DNA of 22,784 bases from JBDHRG01 sp039807445 (GCA_039807445.1 JBDHRG010000040.1:1-22784); one strand, 5' to 3'. Shown: positions 8,768 through 19,026, counted from the first letter of the stretch. Numbers and translations are program-made. Notes: generated by a model from the letters alone, not told the origin.

Positions 8768-9781
8768 ATGCGCCTTTCGGAATCAGTACTCAGAGCATTG
8801 GCCGTGTTCCGTGCGCGCAACATCGAGTTCCTGCGCGACCGCACCGCGCTGTCGTGGAACCTGCTGTTGCCGGTGCTGGTCGTGCTCGGCTTCGCCTTCG
8901 GCTTTTCCGGCGAGCCGCCGGCGCAGTTCAAGGTCGGGCTGCTCGGCCATGCCGCACCGCCCCCGGCCTTCCTGGCCACGCCGCACGTGCAGTTCGTGAC
9001 CTACGCCGACCTGGCCAAGGCGCTGGCGCGCATCGAGCGCCACCAGCTCGACCTGCTGCTCGAACTGCCGACGCAGCGCTACTGGATCAACCCCGAATCG
9101 CCCAAGGGCGTGCTCGCCGAGCGGCTGCTCGCGGCCAGCCCCGGCGGCGATGCCTTCCGGCGCGAGACGGCATCGGGGCGCGCGATCCGCTACGTCGACT
9201 GGCTGATCCCGGGCGTGCTCGGCATGAACATGATGTGGAGCTCGCTGTGGGGCGTGGGCTACGTGCTGGTGCGCTACCGCAAGAACGGCGTGCTGAAGCG
9301 GCTGAAGGCGACGCCGCTGTCGGCGGTCGAGTTCCTCGGCGCGCAGCTCGCCTCGCGGCTGTGGCTGGTGCTCGCGATCGGCGCACTGGTGTACCTCGGC
9401 ACCGACTGGGCGGTCGGCTTCGCGATGTACGGCGCCTGGCTCGACCTGCTGCTGGTATTCGCGCTCGGCGCGGTGGCGATGATCGGCATCGGGCTGGTGG
9501 TCGCCTCGCGGCTGAAAACCGAGGAAATGGCCGACGGTCTGTTGAACCTGCTGTCGTGGCCGATGATGTTCCTGTCCGGAATCTGGTTTTCGCTCGACGG
9601 CATGCACCCGTGGGTGCAGCAGCTGGCGCTGGTCTTCCCGCTGACGCACGCGATCGACGCCGCGCGCGCGATCATGATCGACGGCGCCGGCCTGGTCGAG
9701 GTCGCGCCGCAGCTCGCCACGCTCCTCGCCTTCGGCGCCGGCGGGCTGGCGCTCGGGGCGCGCCTGTTCAAGTGGGAGTAG
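8768..9781 (+). CDS. ABC-2 type exporter, permease subunit
   Basis: A 337-residue inner-membrane protein. A first helix (LLLPVLVVLGFAFGF, about residues 33-47) is followed by a ~130-residue periplasmic segment and then a cluster of about five helices from residue 140 on. The last part, MFLSGIWFSLDGMHPWVQQL and FPLTHAIDAARAIM, is typical of ABC-2 permeases (DrrB/NodJ-like). The ATG at 8768 has GGAG eight bases upstream. The frame is open upstream into the ATPase gene, but that stretch is arginine-rich and not permease-like. It should pair with the ATPase at 7494 to form a homodimeric or half-size exporter. The substrate is unknown. Confidence 0.9.
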   Translation: MRLSESVLRALAVFRARNIEFLRDRTALSWNLLLPVLVVLGFAFGFSGEPPAQFKVGLLGHAAPPPAFLATPHVQFVTYADLAKALARIERHQLDLLLELPTQRYWINPESPKGVLAERLLAASPGGDAFRRETASGRAIRYVDWLIPGVLGMNMMWSSLWGVGYVLVRYRKNGVLKRLKATPLSAVEFLGAQLASRLWLVLAIGALVYLGTDWAVGFAMYGAWLDLLLVFALGAVAMIGIGLVVASRLKTEEMADGLLNLLSWPMMFLSGIWFSLDGMHPWVQQLALVFPLTHAIDAARAIMIDGAGLVEVAPQLATLLAFGAGGLALGARLFKWE

Positions 9782-9856
9782 CCCTGCGAAGTACTCGTCC
9801 GCCCGCGCGGCGCGCGCCTCGACGCGGGCTTTCCACGATTCGGTCGAGTCGCTCAC
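9782..9856 (-). other. possible 5' fragment of a gene, convergent with the permease gene
   Basis: On the minus strand a GTG at 9856 with a strong GGAGG six bases upstream starts a plausible protein sequence (VSDSTESWKARVEARAARAD followed by EYFAG). After about 25 codons the frame runs into the antisense of the permease gene, where the residues no longer look like a protein. This may be the remains of a gene cut off during rearrangement, or coincidence. I do not recognise the family. Confidence 0.3.
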
Positions 9857-10018
9857 GGCACGCCTCCTGCCTCCCCCGGTTCACGAACGGTAGTCGTCCT
9901 GCTTTTCCGGGCGGCGTCTATCTTGGACGAGGCACACCCTGCACTGACCCCGCTCCTGACCCGAATACGCGCCCGTCACGGACCCGGCACGGGCCGGACG
10001 CTACTGATGGAGGTAACC

Positions 10019-11236
10019 ATGGGCCTATCCGGCACGAAAACCCGTCTTTGCCTGGCGGCCGGCCTGGCGCTACTGCTGTCGGCTTGCGCCGCGCCCGAGC
10101 GCCTGTCCGCCGTTCCCCGCGACCAGACCACGCGCGCGGTGATCCCCGGCCTGCCCGAGGTGCGCTACTGGGTGAGCCTCGACACCGCCGGCTTCGAGCG
10201 CGACGGCCTCGCCTCGGTCGAGCGCGAACGCAAGTACCTCGCGAGCCAGGGTCATACTGGAAAGTTGCCCCCGGCTGATTTCCTGGCGATCTCCGGCGGC
10301 GGCGACGACGGCGCCTTCGGTGCCGGACTGCTGGCGGGGTGGAGCGATTCGGGCACGCGCCCGGTGTTCAAGGGCGTCACCGGCATCAGCACCGGCGCGC
10401 TGATCGCACCCTTCGCCTTCCTCGGCTCCGAGTACGACAAGGTGCTGAGGCAGGTCTACACCGAAACCCGCCAGCAGGACATCTTCGTGCCGCGCAACAT
10501 GTTCGCCGCGGTCAACGACGACGGCATGGCCGATACCCAGCCGCTGTGGCAACTGATCGGCCGCCACGTCGACCGGGCGCTGCTCGACCGCATCGCCGAG
10601 GCGTATGCACGGGGGCGGCTGCTGCTGATCGCCACCACCGACCTCGATGCCCGCCGCCCGGTGGTATGGAACATGGGTGCGATCGCCAGCAGCCGCGATC
10701 CGCGCGCGCTCGAGTTGTTCCGCCGCATCATGCTGGCTTCGGCGGCGATCCCGGGCGCCTTCCCGCCGGTGCTGATCGACGTCGAGGTCGACGGCAAGCC
10801 CTACCAGGAGATGCACGTCGACGGCGGCGCGATGGCTCAGGTGTTCCTGTATCCGCCGAGCCTGGAGCTGAAGAAGCTGGAGAAGCAGACGGGGCTCGCG
10901 CGCGAGCGCCGTGCCTACATCATCCGCAACGCCCGCCTCGACCCCGACTGGAGCGCAGTCGAACGGCGCACGTTCGACATCGCCCAGCGCGCCGTGGCCT
11001 CGCTGATCCAGATGCAGGGCATCGGCGACCTGTACCGGATCTATGCCGTCACCCAGCGCGACGGCGTCGACTACAACCTGGCGTTCATCGGCGACGACTT
11101 CACCGTCGAACACAAGGCGGACTTCGATCCCGCGTACATGCGTCCGCTGTTCGAGTACGGCTACCGCCTGGCCCGCAACGGCTACCCGTGGCAGAAGGCA
11201 CCGCCCACCCACTCGGCGGTCCAGCCGCGCCAATGA
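10019..11236 (+). CDS. patatin-like phospholipase, predicted lipoprotein
   Basis: A 405-residue protein with a lipoprotein signal peptide: basic start, hydrophobic core and lipobox LLSAC with C23 as the lipidated residue. The patatin fold follows: the oxyanion loop SGGGDDGAFGAG (around residue 98), the nucleophile elbow GISTG with S124, and the catalytic Asp in VDGG, D268. These Ser-Asp dyad enzymes hydrolyse acyl esters of lipids. The lipid anchor places it at the cell envelope, membrane not decided. The ATG at 10019 is preceded by GGAGG with 5-base spacing. A longer frame from 9923 would bury the signal peptide and is rejected. It appears to be followed directly by a short ORF disrupted by the IscB element. 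Confidence 0.9.
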   Translation: MGLSGTKTRLCLAAGLALLLSACAAPERLSAVPRDQTTRAVIPGLPEVRYWVSLDTAGFERDGLASVERERKYLASQGHTGKLPPADFLAISGGGDDGAFGAGLLAGWSDSGTRPVFKGVTGISTGALIAPFAFLGSEYDKVLRQVYTETRQQDIFVPRNMFAAVNDDGMADTQPLWQLIGRHVDRALLDRIAEAYARGRLLLIATTDLDARRPVVWNMGAIASSRDPRALELFRRIMLASAAIPGAFPPVLIDVEVDGKPYQEMHVDGGAMAQVFLYPPSLELKKLEKQTGLARERRAYIIRNARLDPDWSAVERRTFDIAQRAVASLIQMQGIGDLYRIYAVTQRDGVDYNLAFIGDDFTVEHKADFDPAYMRPLFEYGYRLARNGYPWQKAPPTHSAVQPRQ

Positions 11237-11266
11237 AGCGCGACGGCCCCACGGATGAAAACGACG

Positions 11267-11386
11267 ATGTCTGCCCCGAACGGCGCCAGCGAAGCCCCCA
11301 GCGTCTACGTGAGCCATGCCGACTTCCTGCGCCGCAAGTTCAGGCAGCAGGCGGAGGAGCAGAAGTCGTCAACTACCCCGCCCTGA
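11267..11386 (+). pseudogene. short ORF interrupted at its 3' end by the IscB element
   Basis: An ATG at 11267 opens a frame with protein-like composition (ending VSHADFLRRKFRQQAEEQK) that runs into the left end of the IscB element and stops within it at 11384-11386. The element's left-end hairpin begins within the last codons, so the native 3' end has been displaced. If the element is removed at the shared CAA bases, the frame ends AAG TCG TCA AAC TGA, overlapping the ATG of the DUF6489 gene. I do not recognise the product. An alternative ATG at 11233 in another frame gives a poor sequence. Confidence 0.4.
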
Positions 11387-11407
11387 AGGGCGGAGCTTGC
11401 GCAAGCT
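11376..11407 (+). repeat. left-end hairpins of the IscB element
   Basis: Two palindromes stand in tandem: CCGCCC-TGAA-GGGCGG (11378-11393), and the perfect 14-base palindrome AGCTTGCGCAAGCT (11394-11407). The first mirrors the right-end hairpin and marks the element's left end. The second may form the first stem of the omega-RNA scaffold. Confidence 0.75.
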
Positions 11408-11637
11408 CGGGTTGACCAGGGGGAGCCGTAACCAGTCGGCTACGTTGCGCGGAGGTTCAGGACCGACGCCGGAATGCTGCCTCAGTTCCGGCCGCTCGAA
11501 CCGGCGGTTGCAGACACGCGATAGGGTAAGCCCGAAACGGATCGCCCGGACGTGCCGCCGCGCAACCTCCCCGAGGGGAGTGTCCCGTCAGGGACCGTCA
11601 CCAGGCCCGTAAGGGCAGGTTCGAAAGGAGCACCATT
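11408..11637 (+). ncRNA. omega-RNA (HEARO) scaffold associated with iscB
   Basis: This non-coding stretch, directly 5' of iscB and in the same direction, is packed with complementary segments: GCCGGAA (11468-11474) with TTCCGGC (11486-11492); GGAGGTT (11451-11457) with AACCTCC (11564-11570), a long-range closing stem; CTCCC-CGAG-GGGAG (11567-11580); GTCCC-GTCA-GGGAC (11582-11595); and GCCC-GTAA-GGGC (11605-11616). It ends at the iscB ribosome-binding site. This position and multi-stem layout match HEARO/omega-RNA, which guides IscB cleavage. By analogy with known IscB loci the guide would lie at the 5' end, next to or outside the element's left end. The exact 5' boundary cannot be set by eye and may reach back to 11371. 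Confidence 0.75.
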
Positions 11638-11638
11638 G

Positions 11639-13051
11639 ATGGCGGTATTCGTACTGGACCGGCGCGGTCGGCCGCTGATGCCGTGCTCGGAGAAGCGCGC
11701 GCGGCGGCTGCTGGCACGCGGTCGGGCGCGGGTGCACCGGTGCGTGCCGTTCGCGATCCGGCTGCTCGACCGCCGGGTCGAGGATTCGGTGCTGCAGCCG
11801 CTGCGCCTGAAGCTCGATCCGGGCAGCAAGGTCACCGGCATGGCGCTGGTGCGCGAGGTCGAGGCGGTCGCTGCGGCCCGCGGCGAGCGCATGCGTGAGG
11901 CGTATGTACTGGCGCTGATGGAGCTGGCGCACCGCGGCCACGCGATCCGCAAGGCGCTGGGGCAGCGGCGTAACTACCGCCGCTTTCGCCGCTACCGCAA
12001 GACCCGCTACCGTGCGCCGCGCTTCGCCAACCGCCGCCGCCCGGTGGGCTGGCTGGCGCCGAGCCTCCAGCACCGCCTCGACACCACGCTGGCCTGGGTG
12101 GCGCGGCTGCGGCGCTGGACGCCGGTCACGGCGCTCGGCGTCGAGACGGTGCGCTTCGACACCCAGCGCCTCGACAAGCCGGACATCCACGGGCTCGAGT
12201 ACCAGCACGGGACGCTGGCCGGCTACGAGATCAGGGAGTACCTGCTGGAGCGCTGGGGCCGCCGCTGTGCCTACTGCGACGCCGAGGGCGTACTACTGCA
12301 GCTCGACCACATCCAGCCCAAGGCACGCGGCGGCTCGGATCGGGTGTCGAACCTGACGCTCGCCTGTGGTCGCTGCAACCAGGCCAAGGGCGCGCGCGAG
12401 GTGCGCGAGTTCCTCGACCGCGACCCGCCGCGGCGCGAGCGCCTGCTGGCGCAGGCCAGAGCGCCGCTGAGTGATGCCGCCGCGGTCAACGCCACGCGCC
12501 GGGCGCTGCACCGCGCGCTCGAGGCGACCGGCCTGCCGGTCGAGGCCGCCAGCGGCGGGCGCACCCAGTGGAACCGCACCCGCTTCGGCCTCCCCAAGAC
12601 TCACGCGCTCGATGCCGCCTGCGTCGGTGAGCTCGAAGCGCTCCACGGCTGGCAGCGCCCAGTGTTGGCGATCCGCTGCAGCGGTCGCGGCGCCTACCAG
12701 CGCACCCGCCTCGACCGCTTCGGCTTGCCGCGCGGCTATCTGACCCGGCGCAAGCGCCACTTCGGCGTCCAGACCGGCGATCGGGTGCGAGCCGAGGTGC
12801 CGGCGGGCAAGCACGCGGGCGTCCATGTTGGTCGGGTCGCGGTGCGCGCCAGCGGTTATTTCAACCTCCAGACCGCCCAGGGCGTCGTGCAGGGGATCAG
12901 TCATCGGCACTGCCGCCTGGTACAACGGGCGGACGGATACGGGTATTCGATCGTAGCGCCAACCGAACAAGGAGAGCGGGACCGGGGCGACGCTGGGCGT
13001 CGCGCGCTATCCCTCCCCGGCCTGAAGGCCGAGGTTTCCCGCGCAAACTGA
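11639..13051 (+). CDS. iscB: IscB, omega-RNA-guided DNA endonuclease
   Basis: A 470-residue protein with all parts of the family in order. The PLMP domain is at the N-terminus (GRPLMPCSEKRARRLLARGR, residues 10-29). RuvC-I is LKLDPGSKVTG with D60, followed by an arginine-rich bridge helix (near residues 105-125). RuvC-II is ALGVETVRF with E169. The HNH domain has CAYC, LDHIQP with H224, and CGRC. RuvC-III is KTHALDAA with H322 and D325. The C-terminal target-interaction region holds HFGVQTGDRVRA and a GYFNLQT segment. All expected catalytic residues are present, so it is predicted active. Start ATG 11639 has AAGGAG upstream; an in-frame ATG at 11552 lies within the RNA region. Its TGA overlaps the ATG of the next gene at the element's right end. 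IscB is the ancestor-like relative of Cas9. Confidence 0.93.
   Translation: MAVFVLDRRGRPLMPCSEKRARRLLARGRARVHRCVPFAIRLLDRRVEDSVLQPLRLKLDPGSKVTGMALVREVEAVAAARGERMREAYVLALMELAHRGHAIRKALGQRRNYRRFRRYRKTRYRAPRFANRRRPVGWLAPSLQHRLDTTLAWVARLRRWTPVTALGVETVRFDTQRLDKPDIHGLEYQHGTLAGYEIREYLLERWGRRCAYCDAEGVLLQLDHIQPKARGGSDRVSNLTLACGRCNQAKGAREVREFLDRDPPRRERLLAQARAPLSDAAAVNATRRALHRALEATGLPVEAASGGRTQWNRTRFGLPKTHALDAACVGELEALHGWQRPVLAIRCSGRGAYQRTRLDRFGLPRGYLTRRKRHFGVQTGDRVRAEVPAGKHAGVHVGRVAVRASGYFNLQTAQGVVQGISHRHCRLVQRADGYGYSIVAPTEQGERDRGDAGRRALSLPGLKAEVSRAN
13015..13034 (+). repeat. right-end hairpin of the IscB element
   Basis: CCCCGGCC-TGAA-GGCCGAGG forms a stem with one C.A mismatch and the same loop and mismatch as the left-end hairpin. 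It overlaps the last codons of iscB, about 15 bases before the proposed element boundary. Confidence 0.75.
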
Positions 13052-13341
13052 TGAAGCTCAACATCACGATCGAGGCCACGCCCAAGGAGCTGCGCGAATT
13101 CCTCGGTCTGCCCGACGTCCAGCCGCTGCAGGACGAGATGATGCAGCTGATGCGCGAGAACATGCTCAAGGGCGGCGCGGGCTTCGATCCGGCGGCGCTG
13201 ATGAAGCCCCTGATGACCGGCCCGCTGTCGGCGCAGAACGTCGAAGCGCTGCAGAAGCTGTTCTGGGATGCCTTCCGCAAGGCGATGCCGACCATGGCTT
13301 CGCCGGTGAAGAGCGAGGACGGCAAGGGCGACGGGGGCTGA
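13051..13341 (+). CDS. DUF6489-like small protein
   Basis: A 96-residue acidic protein. The start, MKLNITIEATPKELREFLGL followed by PDVQPLQDEMMQ, resembles the DUF6489 family, in which a short conserved N-terminal strand and helix are followed by a variable tail. Function is unknown. The ATG overlaps the iscB stop codon, and the mobile element lies immediately upstream, so the gene's native ribosome-binding site was probably separated from it; a GGAGGAG sequence now lies on the far side of the element at 11352-11358. It is followed after 6 bases by a response regulator gene and may be cotranscribed with it. Confidence 0.7.
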   Translation: MKLNITIEATPKELREFLGLPDVQPLQDEMMQLMRENMLKGGAGFDPAALMKPLMTGPLSAQNVEALQKLFWDAFRKAMPTMASPVKSEDGKGDGG

Positions 13342-13347
13342 GCTACG

Positions 13348-13716
13348 ATGGCGAAGATCCTGATCGTCGACGACGAGCCCAACATCCTGCTGTCGCTCGA
13401 ATTCCTGATGAAGCGCGCCGGCTTCGAGGTGCGCACCGCCGCCGACGGCGACGCCGCGCTGGCCGCGGTCGCGGCCGAAGCACCCGACCTGATCCTGCTC
13501 GACGTGATGATGCCGAAGCGCGACGGCTACGAAGTCTGCCAGGCGGTGCGCGCCGACCCGCGCTGCGCGGCGGTGAAGATCGTGATGCTGACCGCCAAGG
13601 GCCGCGACGTCGAGCGCGAGAAGGGCCTGGCGCTCGGCGCCGACGACTACATCATCAAGCCCTTCGCCACGCAGGAACTGGTGGCGCGGGTCAAGGAGCT
13701 GCTCGGCGACGCCTGA
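13348..13716 (+). CDS. single-domain (REC-only) response regulator
   Basis: A 122-residue CheY-like receiver with no output domain. The acidic pair is D8/D9, the phospho-acceptor D52 (LILLDVMMPKRDG), the switch Thr T82 (VMLTAKG) and the conserved Lys K104 (YIIKPF). These match an active receiver that takes a phosphate from a histidine kinase and acts by protein-protein contact. The obvious partner is the histidine kinase encoded at 16073 in the same gene run. A GGGGG tract precedes the ATG. It heads a four-gene cluster on the plus strand. Confidence 0.93.
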   Translation: MAKILIVDDEPNILLSLEFLMKRAGFEVRTAADGDAALAAVAAEAPDLILLDVMMPKRDGYEVCQAVRADPRCAAVKIVMLTAKGRDVEREKGLALGADDYIIKPFATQELVARVKELLGDA

Positions 13717-13771
13717 GCCGTGGATCCGTTCACTCCCGATGGGGATGGGGGTGGAGACGAGGGAAAGCAGG

Positions 13772-15874
13772 ATGTCCGTCCGCGCCAAGTTCTGGGTGCT
13801 GCTGCTGGTGCCGCTGGCGTGCACCGCGGCGTTCGCAGCCTACGCCTTGTGGAAGCTGCCCGAGCTGATCGCCGATCCGGTGCTGCGCGAGCGGGTGATG
13901 GTGTTCTTCATCGTCGGCGGCGCGGTCGCCGGGTTCGCCTACGCCGCGGTCTGGGCCTTCATCGACGGCGCCTTCGTGCGGCCGCTGAAGGCGCTGAAGC
14001 ACGGTGCGCGCATCGTCGCGCGCAGCAACCCGGCGCACGCGCTCGCGGTGCCGCCGAACCACCTGCTGGGCGAGCTGCCCGGCATCGTGCAGGAGCTCGG
14101 CGCGCGGCTGCACCAGGCGCGGCGCGAAGCCGCCGCGGCGCTCGCCACCGGCACGCACGAGCTCGAGGCGCAGAAATCGCGGCTCGAAACGGTGCTGCGC
14201 GAACTGTCCGAAGGTGTGCTGGTGTGCGACCTCAAGGCGCGCATCCTGCTCTATAATTCGGCGGCGCTGCGGCTGCTGCCGCAACCCGAGGCGCTGGGCC
14301 TGGGCCGCTCGCTGTACGAGCTGCTGACCGCGGCGCCGATCGAGCACACGCTCGACTGGCTGCGCTTCCGCCAGGCCGAAGGGCGTGAGGGCGGCGATGC
14401 CGAGTTCATCTGCTCGACCCGCGGCGGGGAGGCGGTATTCGCCTGCCGCATCAGCCTCCTGCCCGAGCCGGGCGGCGATCCGCCGGCGAGCTTCGTGATC
14501 GCGCTGCGCGACATCACCGGCCACGTCGCGCCGGGCACGCTGGGGCCGAGCGGCTTCAAGAGCCTGGTCGAGGATCTGCGCCGCGCGCTCGCCAGCCTGC
14601 GCTTCGCCGCCGAGAGCCTGTCGCTGTACCCGGGGCTGGCGCCCGACGAGCGCGCCGCCTTCGAGCGCGTGATCTTCGACGAGAGCGCGGCGCTGTCGGA
14701 GCGCGTCGACTACCTGGCGCAGCACATCCGCGCGCTGTTCGCCGCGCAGTGGCCGACCGCCGACGTGTTCAGCGCCGAGATCGTCGGCAGCGTGATCCAG
14801 CGCCTCGCGCGCAGCGGCGGGCCGCACGCCGAGCTGGTCGGCGACCCGCTGTGGCTGCACGTCGACGGCCAGTCGCTGATGCAGCTGCTCGAGTTCGTGC
14901 TGACCGAGCTCGGCCACCGCTTTCCGGGCGCCGAGCTCGAGCTCGAGTGCCTGCTCGGCAACCGCCAGGTGTACCTGGACATCGTCTGGCCCGGCGAGCC
15001 GCTGCCCGAGGGCACGATCGTCGCCTGGCTCGACCAGCCGCTGCAGGCGGTCGCCGGCGCGGCGACCGTCGGCGAGATCCTGCGCCGCCACCACAGCGAG
15101 CTGTGGAGCCAGCGCCACCGCCGGCCCGGGCATGCGCTGCTGCGCATCCCGCTGCCGGCCTCGAAGCGCCAGTGGCAGGAATCCGAGCACCACGAGCGTC
15201 CCGAGTTCTACGACTTCGACCTGGTGCGCCGCCCGGCGAGCCTGTGCCGCTTCTCCGAGCGCCCGCTGACCGAGCTCGACTTCGTCGTCTTCGACACCGA
15301 GACCACCGGGCTCGAGCCTTCGCGCGGCGACGAGATCATCGAGATCGCTGGCGTGCGCGTGAGCGGCCGGCGCGTCCGCGACGGCGAGACCTTCGACAGG
15401 CTGGTCAACCCGCGCCGGGCGATCCCGAGGGCGTCGGTGCGCTTCCACGGCATCACCGACGAGCGCGTGCGCGACGCCCCCGCCCTGGACGCCGTGCTGC
15501 CGCAGTTCAAGGCGTTCGTCGGTGGCGACGACACGGTGCTGGTCGCGCACAACGCCGCGTTCGACCTCAAGTTCCTGGCGCTGAAAGAGCAGGCCACGCG
15601 GGTCAGCTTCGCCGCGCATCCGGTGCTCGACACGCTGCTGCTGTCGGCGGCGATCCACGACTTCACCGACGAGCACACGCTCGATGCGATCGCCGAGCGC
15701 CTCGGCGTCGACGTACACGGGCGCCATACCGCGCTCGGCGACGCGCAGGTCACGGCGCAGGTGTTCGTCAAGCTGCTCGACCTGCTCGAGGCGCAGGGCG
15801 TGGCGACACTCGGCGAAGCGCTGGCGCTGTCCGAGCGCATGATCGCGGTGCGCCGCCAGCAGGCGCGGTTCTGA
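13772..15874 (+). CDS. membrane PAS/degenerate-kinase protein fused to a DnaQ-like DEDDh exonuclease
   Basis: A 700-residue fusion. Two membrane helices (about residues 8-26 and 43-66) are followed by a HAMP-like linker, a PAS-like domain (about 137-245, starting LETVLRELSEGVLVCD) and a kinase-like region (about 255-470). In that region the H-box His is missing (FKSLVEDLRRAL) and the ATP-binding boxes are not recognisable. From about 503 there is an exonuclease of the DnaQ/PolC epsilon type with its catalytic set: D508 and E510 (FDTETTGLEP), D598 (HNAAFDLKFL), H652 and D657 (HTALGDAQ). Such domains remove nucleotides 3' to 5' from DNA or RNA. Start ATG 13772 has AGGGAA upstream. The combination suggests signal-controlled nuclease activity at the membrane, but substrate and role are unknown. 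Confidence 0.88.
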   Translation: MSVRAKFWVLLLVPLACTAAFAAYALWKLPELIADPVLRERVMVFFIVGGAVAGFAYAAVWAFIDGAFVRPLKALKHGARIVARSNPAHALAVPPNHLLGELPGIVQELGARLHQARREAAAALATGTHELEAQKSRLETVLRELSEGVLVCDLKARILLYNSAALRLLPQPEALGLGRSLYELLTAAPIEHTLDWLRFRQAEGREGGDAEFICSTRGGEAVFACRISLLPEPGGDPPASFVIALRDITGHVAPGTLGPSGFKSLVEDLRRALASLRFAAESLSLYPGLAPDERAAFERVIFDESAALSERVDYLAQHIRALFAAQWPTADVFSAEIVGSVIQRLARSGGPHAELVGDPLWLHVDGQSLMQLLEFVLTELGHRFPGAELELECLLGNRQVYLDIVWPGEPLPEGTIVAWLDQPLQAVAGAATVGEILRRHHSELWSQRHRRPGHALLRIPLPASKRQWQESEHHERPEFYDFDLVRRPASLCRFSERPLTELDFVVFDTETTGLEPSRGDEIIEIAGVRVSGRRVRDGETFDRLVNPRRAIPRASVRFHGITDERVRDAPALDAVLPQFKAFVGGDDTVLVAHNAAFDLKFLALKEQATRVSFAAHPVLDTLLLSAAIHDFTDEHTLDAIAERLGVDVHGRHTALGDAQVTAQVFVKLLDLLEAQGVATLGEALALSERMIAVRRQQARF

Positions 15875-15875
15875 G

Positions 15876-16072
15876 ATGCGCCGCGCACGCCTGTTCGCGC
15901 TGGCCGGCTTCGCGGCGCTGGCGCTGCACTACCCGCTGCTGGCGGTGTTCGACCGCGGCGCGCGGCTCGCCGGCATCCCGCTGCTGCCGCTGTACCTGTT
16001 CGGCTTCTGGCTGGCGCTGATCGTCGCCGTGGCGCGGGTGCTGCGCGGAGGACGCGACGAGGGCGAGGACTG

Positions 16073-16073
<1 letters not shown>
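15876..16073 (+). CDS. small two-helix membrane protein
   Basis: A 65-residue protein with two hydrophobic segments (LFALAGFAALALHYPLLAVF, about residues 5-24, and LLPLYLFGFWLALIVAVARV, about 38-57) joined by a short basic loop, and a charged end. It starts one base after the exonuclease stop and its own stop overlaps the ATG of the symporter-kinase gene, so all three are probably translated together. Small membrane proteins often accompany SLC5-type symporters, which suggests it helps assemble or tune the kinase. The family is not certain. Confidence 0.8.
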
Positions 16074-18763
<2,690 letters not shown>

Positions 18764-18807
18764 GTGCGCGGTCTTGCCGTACGGGACCGGCTGATCCGGC
18801 TCGGATA

Positions 18808-19026
18808 TCAGGCTTCTATGACTTGCCGAACAGTTGGCAGCTTGCTCAACACCAGTTCTTTCAATTCGATTTTTCTGCTTGCATTGTCGATATCGATACC
18901 AACGAGACTGCCGTTCTCGTCATAGTCGAGAACAACACCTTCCGACACCTCCACGCTTTCCGCACTGGTTTTTTCAGAAAGATCGATATAGAGAGAATCC
19001 GTGTCCGGATAATACTGAAGCTTCAT
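18808..19026 (-). CDS. DUF2283 protein
   Basis: A 72-residue protein whose opening MKLQYYPDTDSLYIDLSEKT and the following VVLDYDENGSLVGIDIDNAS are the DUF2283 pattern. Function is unproven. Its ATG overlaps the stop of the upstream gene (19023-19026), so the two are translationally coupled. DUF2283 genes often follow a DUF4258-type gene, and the pair behaves in distribution like a toxin-antitoxin module, but activity is not established. The codons are noticeably richer in A and T than the neighbouring genes, which suggests later acquisition. Confidence 0.88.
   Translation of the reverse strand: MKLQYYPDTDSLYIDLSEKTSAESVEVSEGVVLDYDENGSLVGIDIDNASRKIELKELVLSKLPTVRQVIEA

Larger units (their letters stand above)
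11371..13050 (+). mobile_element. IS200/IS605-like element carrying omega-RNA and iscB, without tnpA
   Basis: The two ends carry matching imperfect palindromes. At the left is CCCCGCCC-TGAA-GGGCGGAG (11376-11395), at the right CCCCGGCC-TGAA-GGCCGAGG (13015-13034), each with a TGAA loop and a C.A mismatch near the base of the stem. Subterminal hairpins of this kind are recognised by the Y1 transposase TnpA in the IS200/IS605 superfamily. Between them lie a structured RNA region and iscB. There is no tnpA, so movement would need a transposase in trans. The exact ends are uncertain by several bases; no target duplication is expected for this family. Both flanks fall at the boundary between a short ORF and the DUF6489 gene. 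Confidence 0.75.

Noticed and set aside
8783..9856. 357-codon minus-strand ORF as a full gene
   Set aside because: Only the first ~25 codons look protein-like; the rest is antisense of the permease gene.
11371..11637. CRISPR array near iscB
   Set aside because: The hairpins differ in sequence and do not form regularly spaced direct repeats; they fit an omega-RNA scaffold instead.
13730..15727. 665-codon minus-strand open frame opposite the exonuclease fusion
   Set aside because: Antisense shadow; no ribosome-binding site or recognisable domain.
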